Source: Gonium pectorale (taxonomy: Eukaryota; Chlorophyta; Chlorophyceae; Chlamydomonadales; Volvocaceae). Taken from it: DNA of 64,000 nucleotides. Each line of letters begins with the position of its first letter. Position 1 is the first letter of the stretch. The stretch spans positions 2,527,937-2,591,936 of the forward strand of contig LSYV01000003.1 in the NCBI GenBank assembly GCA_001584585.1. Direction: 5' to 3'. Shown here one piece after another: positions 36,932 through 47,606 of this stretch. The notes beneath the pieces were generated by a model, which was not told the origin of the DNA, made no database searches, and saw only the letters and a program-made list of their open reading frames with translations. A program made the translations under genes and the position numbers.

Positions 36932-39900
36932 ATGTCGCAGCCAAAGACAGTTGCTCTGCCGGATGAGGCGACCCTGCAGCGCCTGTTGCGTGCGCATTTT
37001 GGCCTGTCGGGATTCCGCCAGGTCAGCGAGGCTATATTAGTCTTGCAGCGCCCACACGGACTGACGTCCACATTCTCCGAACCAGGGACAACTGGAAGCC
37101 GTTGGGGCAACGCTCAGGGGTCAGGACTCATTAGTGATATTGCCGACCGGAGGAGGCAAGTCCATCTGCTTCCAGGTGAGTTAGAACCCAAGGCAGGTGT
37201 GGAAGATGGCGGGGAGGTTACGCGACGGGGGTTACGCCACGGGGACGGGCACAGGGTGTTCTGCACCCCGCTGGCCGAGGTATATCGGGCACACGTGTCC
37301 CGGTCAGCAGCTTGCCCCACTGGTCCCTTACTTGCGCTGTTTCAAACTCCCAACCCACCCTGTATTCCGCTTTGCTGGGGTCTTCCGCTTGCTTCACAGC
37401 TCCCATGCCACACGCGTGAGTATGGCTTCACCGTGGTCGTTTGCCCGCTTATTGCCCTTGCAAAAGACCAGGTGGGTGCAAACCAGGGTTACGGCGGGAT
37501 CTGCAGACTTGCAGGCTGAGCATATGCAAGGATTGAATGCAGTTACAGGGTAGCACTGCATTGGGTAAAGCATGTAGATATGGCGCTGCCATATGCAGTC
37601 TCGGTAGGGTGCCGGCTGGGCGCCGGGAGGTACTGCGTGGCTGTTACATACTGTAATTACCATACAGGCCGTTACGTATGCCAATGTTTGCTAGAATGCG
37701 GCTATCGCCATGTACGCGGCCTCATGGCGTGTGCTCGTCCGCAGGTAGACAAGTGCGACGAGAGAGGCATTTACGCTGAGGTTAGTTCCATCTGGGTCCG
37801 CGACCATCTTGCCTACGCGACTCACATGAGCGTCCGCCTAAGAATTGGTACATCGTTGCAGCGCTGGAACTGCGAAGTACCCGATGCGCGCAAAGCAAGC
37901 ATTGCGAAGGACATCGCCAGCGACGAGCCGAGCCTTCGGCTTCTGTACATTACTCCCGAGGGCCTGCGGCAGCCCAAGCTTCTCGAAAGCCTCAAGGTGC
38001 GCTGGTGCATATGTTCGTCTGACCCAGTAGGCTTTGCTAAACTGAGGACTCATGGTATGCCACTCTTAACTGGCCCGCTCATTGCCAACCCTGACCTTGG
38101 ACCTTGCAGGAGGCGTGTGCAAACGGCACGCTGGTCTCTTTCGCCATCGACGAGGCGCACACGGTGCGACACGGCGGCTACCCTTATCGCCCGTCTCTAC
38201 CTACTGGAAGTGCCTGATGTGGGCCTCCATCGCCTCCCATTTGGTGTCCATACGGCGTGACTGTGTCCATGTACTCCTCCGCGATGGTGTACTGGTATTC
38301 TAATTGTGGCCTCCAATGCAGGTCAGTGAGTGGGGTCATGATTTTCGGCCGGCCTATCTGGAGCTTTCCATCATCAAGCAAACGTTCCCTTCTATACCCG
38401 TCGCCGCGCTGACGGTGAGGGCCGGCATTGTCCGTTGCAGATTTGTTGTAGTGTATTGACACGTGCGAGTCCTCCTGGGGACCTAACGCCGCATGACGGT
38501 GATCGCTGGTGTGTGCCTGCCGCTAAAACCTGGGCCCTGGATCCTGCCGCAGGCCAGCTGCACACCCAAGGTCCAAGCAGACATCACCAGCGTGCTCGGC
38601 CTGCGAGACCCTGCCCTGATCAAGGGCTCTTTCAACCGGCCCAACATCGCCTACCAGGTACGCGCTGCGCAGACCATTCGGGCTGGCTTTTTACATTCGC
38701 CATCCGCGTGTTCATACCTTACCTGACGCGTCCGTATCATTTCTGGTGGGGCCGCCTACCCTGCAGGTGCGGTACAAGGAGCTCATCGGCGATGGCAGCG
38801 ACTCAGCCGCGCTTGAGGTGGGTTGCGCAGCATACAGGAACCCTTATGAAATGTTAGTGCCCATGCACCGTTGCTCGGCCTTTGTACTGCATTCCAGGAT
38901 GCCGTCAAGGTAGATAGCCTCGACACATGCATATTCCAGTTTGCGTTCACGTGTGCTTCGTGAAATTCTACAGGACCTCGTTCGGTTCATCCTGGAGCGG
39001 CCCGACCAGTGCGGCATTATCTACGCACGACTCCGGTGCGTATGCGAAAGGCACCGTGTAGGGGCCCCGACACAATCTCCATGCAACATATGCTTACGCC
39101 CCCTTCTAAATGCGTAGGGCAACGTGTGACTGGCTGGCGTCGGCCCTCGCTGCTCGGGACTTGGAGGTCGGATGCTACCACGCAGGCAAGAGCTCAGATG
39201 CGCGCACCCGGGTGCAGCGCGACTGGAGCAACGGCGGGCTGAATATTGTCGTCTCGACAATCGCGTTCGGCATGGGAATCGACCGACCGGACGTCAGGTG
39301 GGGCTGCCTGTTTGTGGCTGCGGCAAGCTGGAGAGACTTTCTTGCGGACTTGCGGACTTCTTAGTCCGTAAACGACTGGCCACCGGGCATGATCTTCCGG
39401 CCACTTGGATGCTGTCGATCTGGATGCACCAGCCGTACGATCCCAAAACGGTGGTAAAGCGCAACAAGTCTCGCAAGAGACTAGCTGGGCATGAAGTGAC
39501 AAGGCTGAACCGTCCTTCTTGCTTTACGACCCTGCATGGCGTCTGCCCTTGTGGCCCCTATCCATACGACGCCTACGAAGATGGGTCATCCATTGGAACG
39601 CTCCTTCATCCATGGTAAGGAGGTCTAATCTTTGGGGGAACGTACAGGTGCAAGCACTTTGGCCGCTGATTGCATGACGCCCGCCGCGATGCGTCTTGCC
39701 CGGTCTCACCCTCTCCGTCCGCTGCCTTCACGCTCCGCGCATTCTGAAGGAGGGCTTCTACCAGGAGTCCGGTCGCGCTGGTCGAGACGGCCTTCCCAGC
39801 CTCTCAGTCATGTATGTGAGCCGCGCCGACCTGGAGTCGAACCAGAAGATGGAGCGCGGCACGCGGGCTGGGGCAGTGGCAGATGTGGCCAGCTACTGCA

Positions 39901-41314
39901 TGCTCGCAGGATGTCGCCGCCGCAGCGTCATCAAGTTCTTTGGTGAAGACAGGTAGGTGGGCACGGGGTGCTCAGATGCACTTCCTTTGTAACGGAACAG
40001 GCCGGGTTACACGAGGGAGCCGTGAGTCAGCTAGAGTGTTGACCACGGGGGAGTGTTGATATGTGCTCAACACACAAAGATCCCTGGAAAGAGGGAAGTA
40101 ATACGGTCAGTGGCCGGGCGCTTTTCCCCCTCAACACTATACTAACTCAAGCTAGATATTGAAAGTGTGCACCTGGCATGCAGCTTCCCGTTGTTCGCTG
40201 ACAGCATAGTGCTGATATCAGCTTGGCGATTGCACCTTGCCAACATCCTATGCGTGCCTTTTGCCAGGGGGCCCTGCGACCGCACCTGCGACCAGCTCTG
40301 CGACGTCTGCACTGACCCGAAGGCCGTGCAGCGGGCCTTGTCTCGGGTGGAGCAGTGCGAGTCGGAGAGCGGCAGCAAGGCTGCGGTGGTGCGCTCTCGC
40401 ATGATGGGTATCCGCGTCGTGGATGACGGAGAGGAAGGTCGAGGAGCCGGCGGCAGCATGGACGATGCAGGTGTGCCAATTGCTCACTGGGTTAGCGCGT
40501 TTGCCTTCGGGGCCCTTATCGTACTCCTGCCCCTTACTCTGCGCTTTGTTCGGTAGCAATGTTTCATTGCATCGATCCTTCCACCCCAGGCGAAGACGGA
40601 GGGCCCAAGCAGCGGAGGCAGCAGGGTGGCGTCACGTGGTCGCGAGCTGCAGCCCTTGGTCAGGCTCCGCATTCGGACGAAGTGGATCCGAGCGGGACAT
40701 CTGCATCTGGTTCCGGCGCGCAGCGGGGGGCCACCATGGGCGTACGGCCACCGTCAGTCCGCATGCCGGCCCTGAAGCGGGCCCTGCCAGCAGCTGCCTC
40801 GTACCCCGACGGCGGCCACCCTCGTGGCTTCGGAGCCGGGCCATCTGCACAGCCCGCGGTTCTGGTCAGCACAGGGGGCGAAACCGACCCCTCAGAGACC
40901 AGCTGGCGTGATGACCAGGAGGCTCCTGCAGCCATTTCCGGTGCGGCTGCCGGGGGCTCGGGGGCGGCTGCCGGCCGCGACCGACAGCCGCTGTCGGCGC
41001 TGCCGTCAGCCGCCGGGGCGATGGCCATGCGCCAGCCGCAGCTGAAGCGCTTGAAGCCTAGCACCTCGCTGCCGTTCAAGGCGCCCACCAAGACAGGCCC
41101 GCCACCCTCCGGGGACGGGCCACCGCCGGCGTCGGCCCTTGAAGTGGAGTCGAGCTCTAATGCTCCCGCTTACCCCAAGTCATCTACAGACGTCAGAGGC
41201 CAGGAGCCAAGCAGCGGCGCTGGCCTTCAAGGCGCCACCGGTGTCTCGGGAGTGGTTGCGGCAGCATTGTTAAAGCGGCGGCTGCCCTTTAAGGCGCCTG
41301 CGCGGATAAAGTAA
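36932..41314 (+). CDS. RecQ-family ATP-dependent DNA helicase
   Basis: Exons: 36932-37021, 37086-37175, 37400-37471, 37745-37780, 37862-37996, 38110-38163, 38322-38414, 38553-38657, 38767-38817, 38898-38909 (12-bp, tentative), 38974-39035, 39118-39297, 39581-39614, 39750-39952, 40268-40470, 40590-41314; phases fit and give 714 residues. Helicase motifs in order: motif 0 [13 protein letters not shown], motif [14 protein letters not shown], Ia [22 protein letters not shown], RecQ loop [73 protein letters not shown] zinc-binding segment follows ([12 protein letters not shown]), then a disordered tail with LPFKAP twice. RecQ enzymes unwind DNA 3'-5' in recombination and replication repair. The domain set resembles RECQ5/plant RECQ3; HRDC is absent. 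Confidence 0.94.
40034..40156. repeat. Inverted-repeat (MITE-like) insert in a RecQ intron
   Basis: Inside intron 39953-40267 the left end ctagagtgttga and the right end tcaacac..ctag are roughly inverted, and gtgttgatatgtgctcaacac forms a perfect 7-bp stem at about 40052-40072. The G run (acggggga) on the left faces tccccctcaacac on the right. No coding capacity. A small non-autonomous transposon or a structured intron segment would both fit. Confidence 0.5.
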
Positions 41315-43195
41315 CGTGGCACACGCGGCGTTGTGTGTTCCTAAGGACGCTGCAACGATGATAGCGCCTGTCCCACTGCGTGGCACTCCAAGCACATGGT
41401 GGGCGACGGACTGGAAGCCGTTGAATGGGTGCGTGGGTTCGAGGACCCGGGGGGGGGGAGCGGAGTCCTCACTCCATATGACCGAACGAGCAGCGCGTTG
41501 GAAGTAATGCAGAGCGGTTAAGGCCGGCAAGCACTGCAAAGTGGCCTGCGGAGCTGGCGGGTAAGAACAAATGGTGGCTGGAGTGAGGATCACAGCAATC
41601 TCATGCGCACTTGCTGCCCCCACCCGGCGCATTTGGTAATATAAATGTTGGGACTGCGCATTTGCACACCGCGCGTGGATGTCCCTTGCAACACGGGCTG
41701 CGCTCTTGCAGCGGGGCGCGCGTTCACGTCGTGTGCGTTGTTCGCAGGTGTACGTGCTATCAGACTGTGTTATGCATTTGTGCGAAGCGCTGCGGCAGGA
41801 AGCCGGAGGCATTATGCAGCTGTCCAATACAAGCAGTGCCCCGGAGTGTGTGGAGTTCGCGCGTGTTTGGTCCTGGAATCGCGTCTTGCATATGGTATGA
41901 CAAGGGCTGAACGCCATGTTGCACGGGCTTTTGTGTATCCTCAACCGTGTGTGCCGACAGCTTGTGGTTCAGTCCTGGCGCATCTGCAGTCGATGGGGGT
42001 TGGTGGCTGACATGGGTATCAAGTCCACTTCGGTATCTGTCGCTTGCCATTTGTACCGTCAATCCAGCGCTCTTCATTGCTTGCGTCGCGAGCTTGGGCC
42101 TTTATCCGCCACTGCACCGTGAGTGGGTATCCTCTTCAACATCAATCAAGCCCCTGCCATGAGTTAGAGAGGCGCGCAGGAGGATGCATCCATCCTCTGC
42201 CATAGGCTGAACGCCGACCTCCACTGGCGGTAAGCCACAGCGCAAGTCGCATACAACGCAACGTAGCAGCTCTAGCCCGACACAGACCGCGCAGGTGAGG
42301 TGGCAAGAAATTGGCGTTGAGCCGGCACTTCCATACGTACGCGTAGGGCTAGCCGTTGCTCGAATACCAGTGCCCCACCGTATGCACGAACTAAAAAAGG
42401 GTGAAGCTGCTGGGGCAATGGTGCGCTCCAAACCGCCATCCAAGAGTAAGACTTGCAAAAGCTTAACAATGAAACCCTGGCCAATCCGGCTGAAGCACCA
42501 TGCGCTCTCATGCCATAAAGAACAAATGTTGACCGAGGCCGGCGTCAAACAGACCGTGACGTGGACGGCGCACTATGCAACAAGGCGATGAAACCGTTAC
42601 GGCGTCACCGGCTCCTACACGTCACATCGTCAGCCGGCGCTGCGCTACCCCCGCACCCACTGCCGCCGCCGCCATCGCCACTGCCAGCCTGCCACCTCGT
42701 TCGGTCTCTCTTTTGCAACCCCGTCGGCATAATCCCCATGGATAGTTCCAACAACCACAGCGGCACGTTCGGCCGCGAGAACGCGAGTTCCAGCGGACAC
42801 GCCTTTGACAGGCCCCCTTTTGATCAAGCCTGCCCGAAAGGGGAGTCCGTGCACCAAGCGGAAGCGGTAAACATCGGATCCGACTGCAAAAGCGCCGAAC
42901 GTGCGCAGAGCCGGTGGCGGCCGTGGCGCTGGCGCCCCACGGCGCCCCAACAAGCGATCGTGACTTTTGAGACGTTGCCCGCACGGCACTGACTGCAAAT
43001 ACTCACAGAGATGCACGGATGGTACTCAAGCGGTGCAACATAAGGTCATGCGGTCGTTGTGCACTTTAACGTACAACACGAAATGCATAGTTGCAGATGT
43101 GTTCCAAAGCCCCACCAATGCGCAGGGTGCAAAAGGACATTATACCCATGTGCGCAGGGCGGGGGCCTTCGCCTGAAGCTCTCGTGCGACCTTAT
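41315..43195. other. Intergenic, between convergent RecQ and the 153-residue protein
   Basis: No exon chain on either strand. A simple gccgccgcc patch occurs near 42660. 3' UTRs of both flanking genes are expected here. Confidence 0.45.
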
Positions 43196-44267
43196 CTACG
43201 CCTTGTATGGGACACCCCCGGCGACCATCGGGGCACTCCCGTACGGCATCATCGCGGGCACGCCACCGTAATGCACTGCGCGGGTGAGGGAGACGTGCTT
43301 GTGTGAGACCGCGGCCTACAGGCACCGTCCAGTTCAGCTAGCCCGGCAAAAAGACATGGCAGGAAGCCTCGCAGCTCATGCTGCACCCAACATGTGAGCC
43401 TTCTCACCTGGCAGTGGGCACAAAGCATGCCGCCCCAAAGGAGCCAACCGTGTGCCGCCATCCACTCACCGGGCGCTCCAACGGCCATGGCCTGCGGGTC
43501 CACGTCCACCTGGACCCAGTAGGAGCCGTGGACGTGCTGTACGCTGAGGGCGGCCCCGCCGGCAGCGAAGGCCGCTCTGTGCCGGTCCAGCAGGGCGTGC
43601 AGCTGGGACAGCCACATGCCGTAGTCCCCCTCACCCTGGAACAGCCCGAAGCCGATGCACACCCCTGCAGGGACACATCAGGCGAATCGGTCCAAGGTTG
43701 TGGTGCAGGCATAAATGCACGTTGCACGTCGCTCACTGAGGTATGACGTATGCCAGCAGCTGCGGGTGCTGATGAAGCCCACGCACATCATTGAGGTTGC
43801 CAACCCTGCACGCCGTCCCCTGCCATCACCCGCTACACCCCGCGGACACATTCTCCCTTGTGCAACTTACAGCACAGCGCCCCGCCCAGCCATCCAAGGC
43901 ACTGCTCCGCGTCCGGCCGCTGGATGTACGGATGGCTGCACGTTAGCTGGTTCAGCTCCGTGACGAAAACTCCCCACACCTGCAGTCGCACAGGAACACG
44001 TTCAAGGGGGCGCCCGCGTGCGCGAAGGCTTCGATTTGAAGCTTGCCTCTGGAGTGATCCTTCCAAGGAGCTGGGGGGGAAGGTGTTCTGGCCGGTGGGT
44101 GAGAGTCACCTCCCGGTGGACGCCCCTGTTCCCCTTCTTAAACTGCACAAGTGCAACGTAAATGTCGTCAGTGGACGAGGCCACATGGGTGAGCTTGCAG
44201 AAAGCGACACGGGAGCACTTGCCTCAACCACGACTCGGAACTGGGTTTCTTGCCACGGCGCAACCAT
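43196..44267 (-). CDS. Small protein of unknown function (about 153 residues)
   Basis: Five exons in transcript order: 44267-44223, 44142-44110, 43979-43871, 43664-43470, 43275-43196; phases fit from ATG to TAG. The protein starts MVAPWQETQFRVVVEFKKGN and contains VWGVFVTELNQLTCSHPYIQ, GLFQGEGDYGMWLSQLHALL, QHVHGSYWVQVDVDPQAMA and a Gly/Pro/Met-rich end (YGGVPAMMPYGSAPM). I do not recognise the family. The amphipathic, Trp-rich middle and steady phase of five exons argue for a real gene. The first intron uses a GC donor (GAG|gcaagt). It is divergent from the DTWD2-type gene with only 171 bp between starts. The start could lie further upstream, since a splice-like tttccag directly precedes the ATG. 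Confidence 0.6.
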
Positions 44268-44438
44268 CTGGAAAACGTCAGTGACGTACGTAAAGTTTGC
44301 ATCCAATGACACAGGCACAGTGGGGACAGAAGGCCACGGCAGCTTCGCGTACCAACCGCAACTGCCCGCCCCGATGACCGAAACTGGCCGGGCTATTGCA
44401 AAGGTGGCTTGCTGCAGCGTGAAGGATGTCACGTTAAG
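44268..44438. promoter_or_regulatory. Compact bidirectional promoter region
   Basis: Only 171 bp separate the start codons of the minus-strand 153-residue protein and the plus-strand DTWD2-type gene. If both starts are right, 5' UTRs and promoters overlap here. Confidence 0.4.
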
Positions 44439-47400
44439 ATGCCTTATCTGCAGTTGCGCAGCAACTTGGGACCCAATGCGGTGACGCCGTCAGCCCTTGT
44501 GGCGCGGAGAGCAAAGAGTATTCAGACGCAAGCAGCGCATGAGCTGATGTCGGTCGAGGGCAGGCGGAAGGAATGCGGCCAATGCGGTCGCCCCGCCAGA
44601 GTCTGTATTTGCGCAGCTTTACCGAAAGCCCCGCTGAGCCTCTGTGGCGCGGTAATCGTCTTACAACATCCACACGAACTCAAGTAGGTAGAATGGACGG
44701 GTCGCGGGGGCGGGAGGGGCAGGGAAGGGGTTTTGGCTCAGGCGGGCTAGCCGGCGGGGCGGTCGCGAGGTACCAGTCGCTAGAACAGTCATCACGGACG
44801 GTTGTGGCGGATGCCACGATAAACGCGACAGCCCATATGACCTTCATACATATGCCTTGTGCACCTGCTGCGCACCTACAACCTGATAGCAACGCGCATG
44901 GGCCGAAGTCACCTCATCAACCAACGACGCGCCTTCACCCATCCATCCCTAGGAAGAGGATGGCGACCGTGCCGCTGCTCCGCTGCTGCTTGCACACCGA
45001 CTCCCTGCACATCGTGACGGGTCGCAAGTTGCAGGTACGCTCCCGCAACGGAGTTCTGAGCAGTACTGGCAGTCTGGCACGTGCCTGCACCATTCTACTG
45101 CGTGTCGTGCAGTCTCCTTCCGCTCCAGGCTACCATCACGTTTGCAAACGAGCGCGGTCGCTGCTCCGCCTTGCCTCGGACCCGTCGACTGACACCTCCG
45201 ATCCCTGACTTGCCCAACATGCGCTGCGTCCCCTGCGTCGCCTTGGGGCCGGCCAGCCCGGTGCGGACGCGGCGGCGGATGCGCTGCTTGAGGGTGCGCG
45301 GCGAGGCGACTACCCGCTGTACGTGCTATTCCCCGGACCAGGTGGCCGAACAACTGGGCGGGATACGGGCGGGCGGGGGACGGGCATGCAAGGACGCGGC
45401 ACAGCTGAGGCGATGGCAAGAGTCGGCTCTAGGGGCAGCCAATTCTTTTCATCCGGCACGGGATCCGGCTACTGGACACCCGCACGTTCCCAACAACCTG
45501 TGACCTCGAGCCACCCTTGTGTCGCACCCGCCAACAGGTGCTGAGGACCTGGGCAGCCTTGCAGAGGGGCCCGAGCACGTGGCCAGACTGACAGTGGCCA
45601 CTGCCCGCAGAAGGTCGCCCACTACGGGCAGTGTGGCGACGGTCGTTCTCGCCCAGCCGCCGGTCCCGGAGGCGGGCGGCTCCCGCCGACGGGAGCCGCA
45701 GCCGGTACACGAGGGCTGCCCTACAGGAGCTGGAGTGAAGACTCCGGCACCGGAGCCCTTGCATGAGGCGGGGCCCCGTTCCACCCGCAACGAGAAGAGT
45801 AGCTGGGGTTACAGCTATTTGGAGGGGGCGCATGCGCATAGCGAGGACGGGTACCGAGGTGGCGCTGCCAGTCCGGCGCGGGTGCAGCCAGCGGGCGACG
45901 CAGGTTGGCCTCCCGCGGGGAAGGCTCTGTGCGCAGCCGGCACAGCGCCCGACCTTGCTGATGCGACGGCGACAGCAGCGGGTGCGGATGCAACAGCAAG
46001 AGGCGACGAAGCGTTGCCGGTGGCTCGCTCCCCTGAGCACCGCAGCACGCAGCAGGTTACGGATCTGGCTGGATGCGCTGGCGGTGAGGCTGCGAGCAGA
46101 GGCGCCCCGTGTGCGCCGGCCTCGGTGCCAGCTGAGCTAACTGATTCTGGGTCCCCCAGCGTTGCGGCGCCAGCTTACCTACTGCTGGTGATTGACGGCA
46201 CCTGGCGCCAGGCCAAGGAGATGTACCGGGTAGGTAAGCGGCCCGCAGTGCAAGCAATGCGTGGGGTCGGGCTGCGGCGGAGGAGCGTCACGCTTTCGTC
46301 TCACAATAGGGGAGACGCTGCCCAATGCGTGCGGTGAAAAGCGAGGTGCGCGGGAGGGTCGGGTAGGGCCCGCCGAGCCGCCTTAAAACTGGCGTCAGTA
46401 TTACGGGGCCGCAACCACGAACCCGCTAGCTGCATGACGTTGGCTCACATGTTTCACTGCAGCGCGCTGTGGGTGGATGCTCCCAATGAGCCGCGCTGTG
46501 CGACTGAGTCTCTCGCTCCCCGCCGGCCTCAGGCGGTGGCTCCACGTTGCCTGCCTCCCTGTGGACCAGGCATCCAGGTGCGCTGCCACACGGCGACATG
46601 CTCGTGCCATGCAGCGGCCCTCTGCGTTGTGCGATATGTGGCGTCACGGGGCCTTACGCCGCCATTGTGGAGGTCGTGAAGTTGGCCCGCTGCCCTGAAC
46701 AGCCGACGGATTTTGAGTTGTCCGGACCTGAGTGCACGCTCTCCCAGTACCACAGCAGCTTTCTCCGGCGCTTTCGTCTGGCTAGCGGACTTGTAGCGTG
46801 TCCTGACATCCCCACCGCCACGAGGGTGCGTCCGGCGGTACATGAGTGCTTGCAGCCTGCCAACCACCAAATGCTGTGCCCCCTGGTGTGCTCGCAGGTG
46901 GCCTTGAAACCGTCGGACGTGCTGCCTCAGTCCGCGCTTGAAACGGCAGCGTATACGGAGCCCGCGATGGAGGACGCTGCCGGGGCCTCGGCGCCTGCAC
47001 GGGAGACCCCCCCGCGCGAGGGCTCAGGTCCATGTGCTCCATCACCCGCACGTGGACAGGGTGTTGCCGCCGGGCAGCGGGGTGGCCGCCAAGCGCTCTC
47101 GGTGCTAGGACCAGACGAGGTACCAGCTACGGGGACGAGCGCGCACGGGCGGCAGCCACCAGTCAGCGGCGGGACCGAGGAGGCGGACGTCGGGGCTCAT
47201 GATTGCCATACCGCCGAGGGCGGCCCGCCGATAGCATCCGACGACGACTTCGACCCGGACATGCCCTGCCTGATCCGCAAGGAGCCTGTGGTGGGTACGG
47301 ATGCTTCTCTTGGCATGGACGCGGGCGGGGTCCCAGATCGTGTGCGGGCGCCTCAATGCCGTACGCGCTGCCTGTGCTCTGGCGCTGAATCCCTTGTTTG

Positions 47401-47606
47401 TTTGCGCGCCCGGGTTCCTGGTGTGCCTCTGTGCGTGTATCCCTCGCAGCCCGCTGCCCGCTGTCAACTCGCAGGTGGGGTACGTGACCACCTATGAGGC
47501 GGCCGCCCGCGCGCTGGCGCTACTGGAGAGAGACCCGAGCCTGGCGCCCACGCTGCTTGCTCCCCTCCGCCTACTGACGCGGCTTCAGGTGTGCAACAGC
47601 CCGTAA
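44439..47606 (+). CDS. DTWD2: DTW-domain tRNA-uridine aminocarboxypropyltransferase (DTWD2-like)
   Basis: Exons: 44439-44683, 44953-45034, 45257-45341, 45538-46229, 46533-46577, 46898-47290, 47475-47606; phases fit, 557 residues. Signature parts in order: zinc-type cysteines CGQCGRPARVCIC, VIVLQHPHELKKRMATVPLL, CLHTDSLHIVTGRKL, YPLYVLFPGPGAEDL, the DTW-motif region LLVIDGTWRQAKEMYR, LIRKEPVVGYVTTYEAAARA and LALLERDPSLAPTLLAPLRL. The enzyme transfers the 3-amino-3-carboxypropyl group of S-adenosylmethionine to uridine in tRNA (acp3U). Two low-complexity insertions, about 200 and 110 residues long, split the domain and roughly double the usual length of about 300. The 45-bp exon 46533-46577 has a strong pyrimidine tract but weak protein support. 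The C-terminus may continue by splicing at 47589 (CAG|gtgtgc). Confidence 0.88.

Noticed and set aside
40559..41314. Separate gene starting at the ATG near 40559
   Set aside because: The acceptor at 40589 joins this frame in phase to the RecQ zinc exon, so it is the RecQ last exon.
42622..43016. Arg/Gly-rich frames on the minus strand
   Set aside because: Three overlapping frames are open at once, a sign of GC bias rather than coding; no splice link to the 153-residue gene, which stops at 43196.
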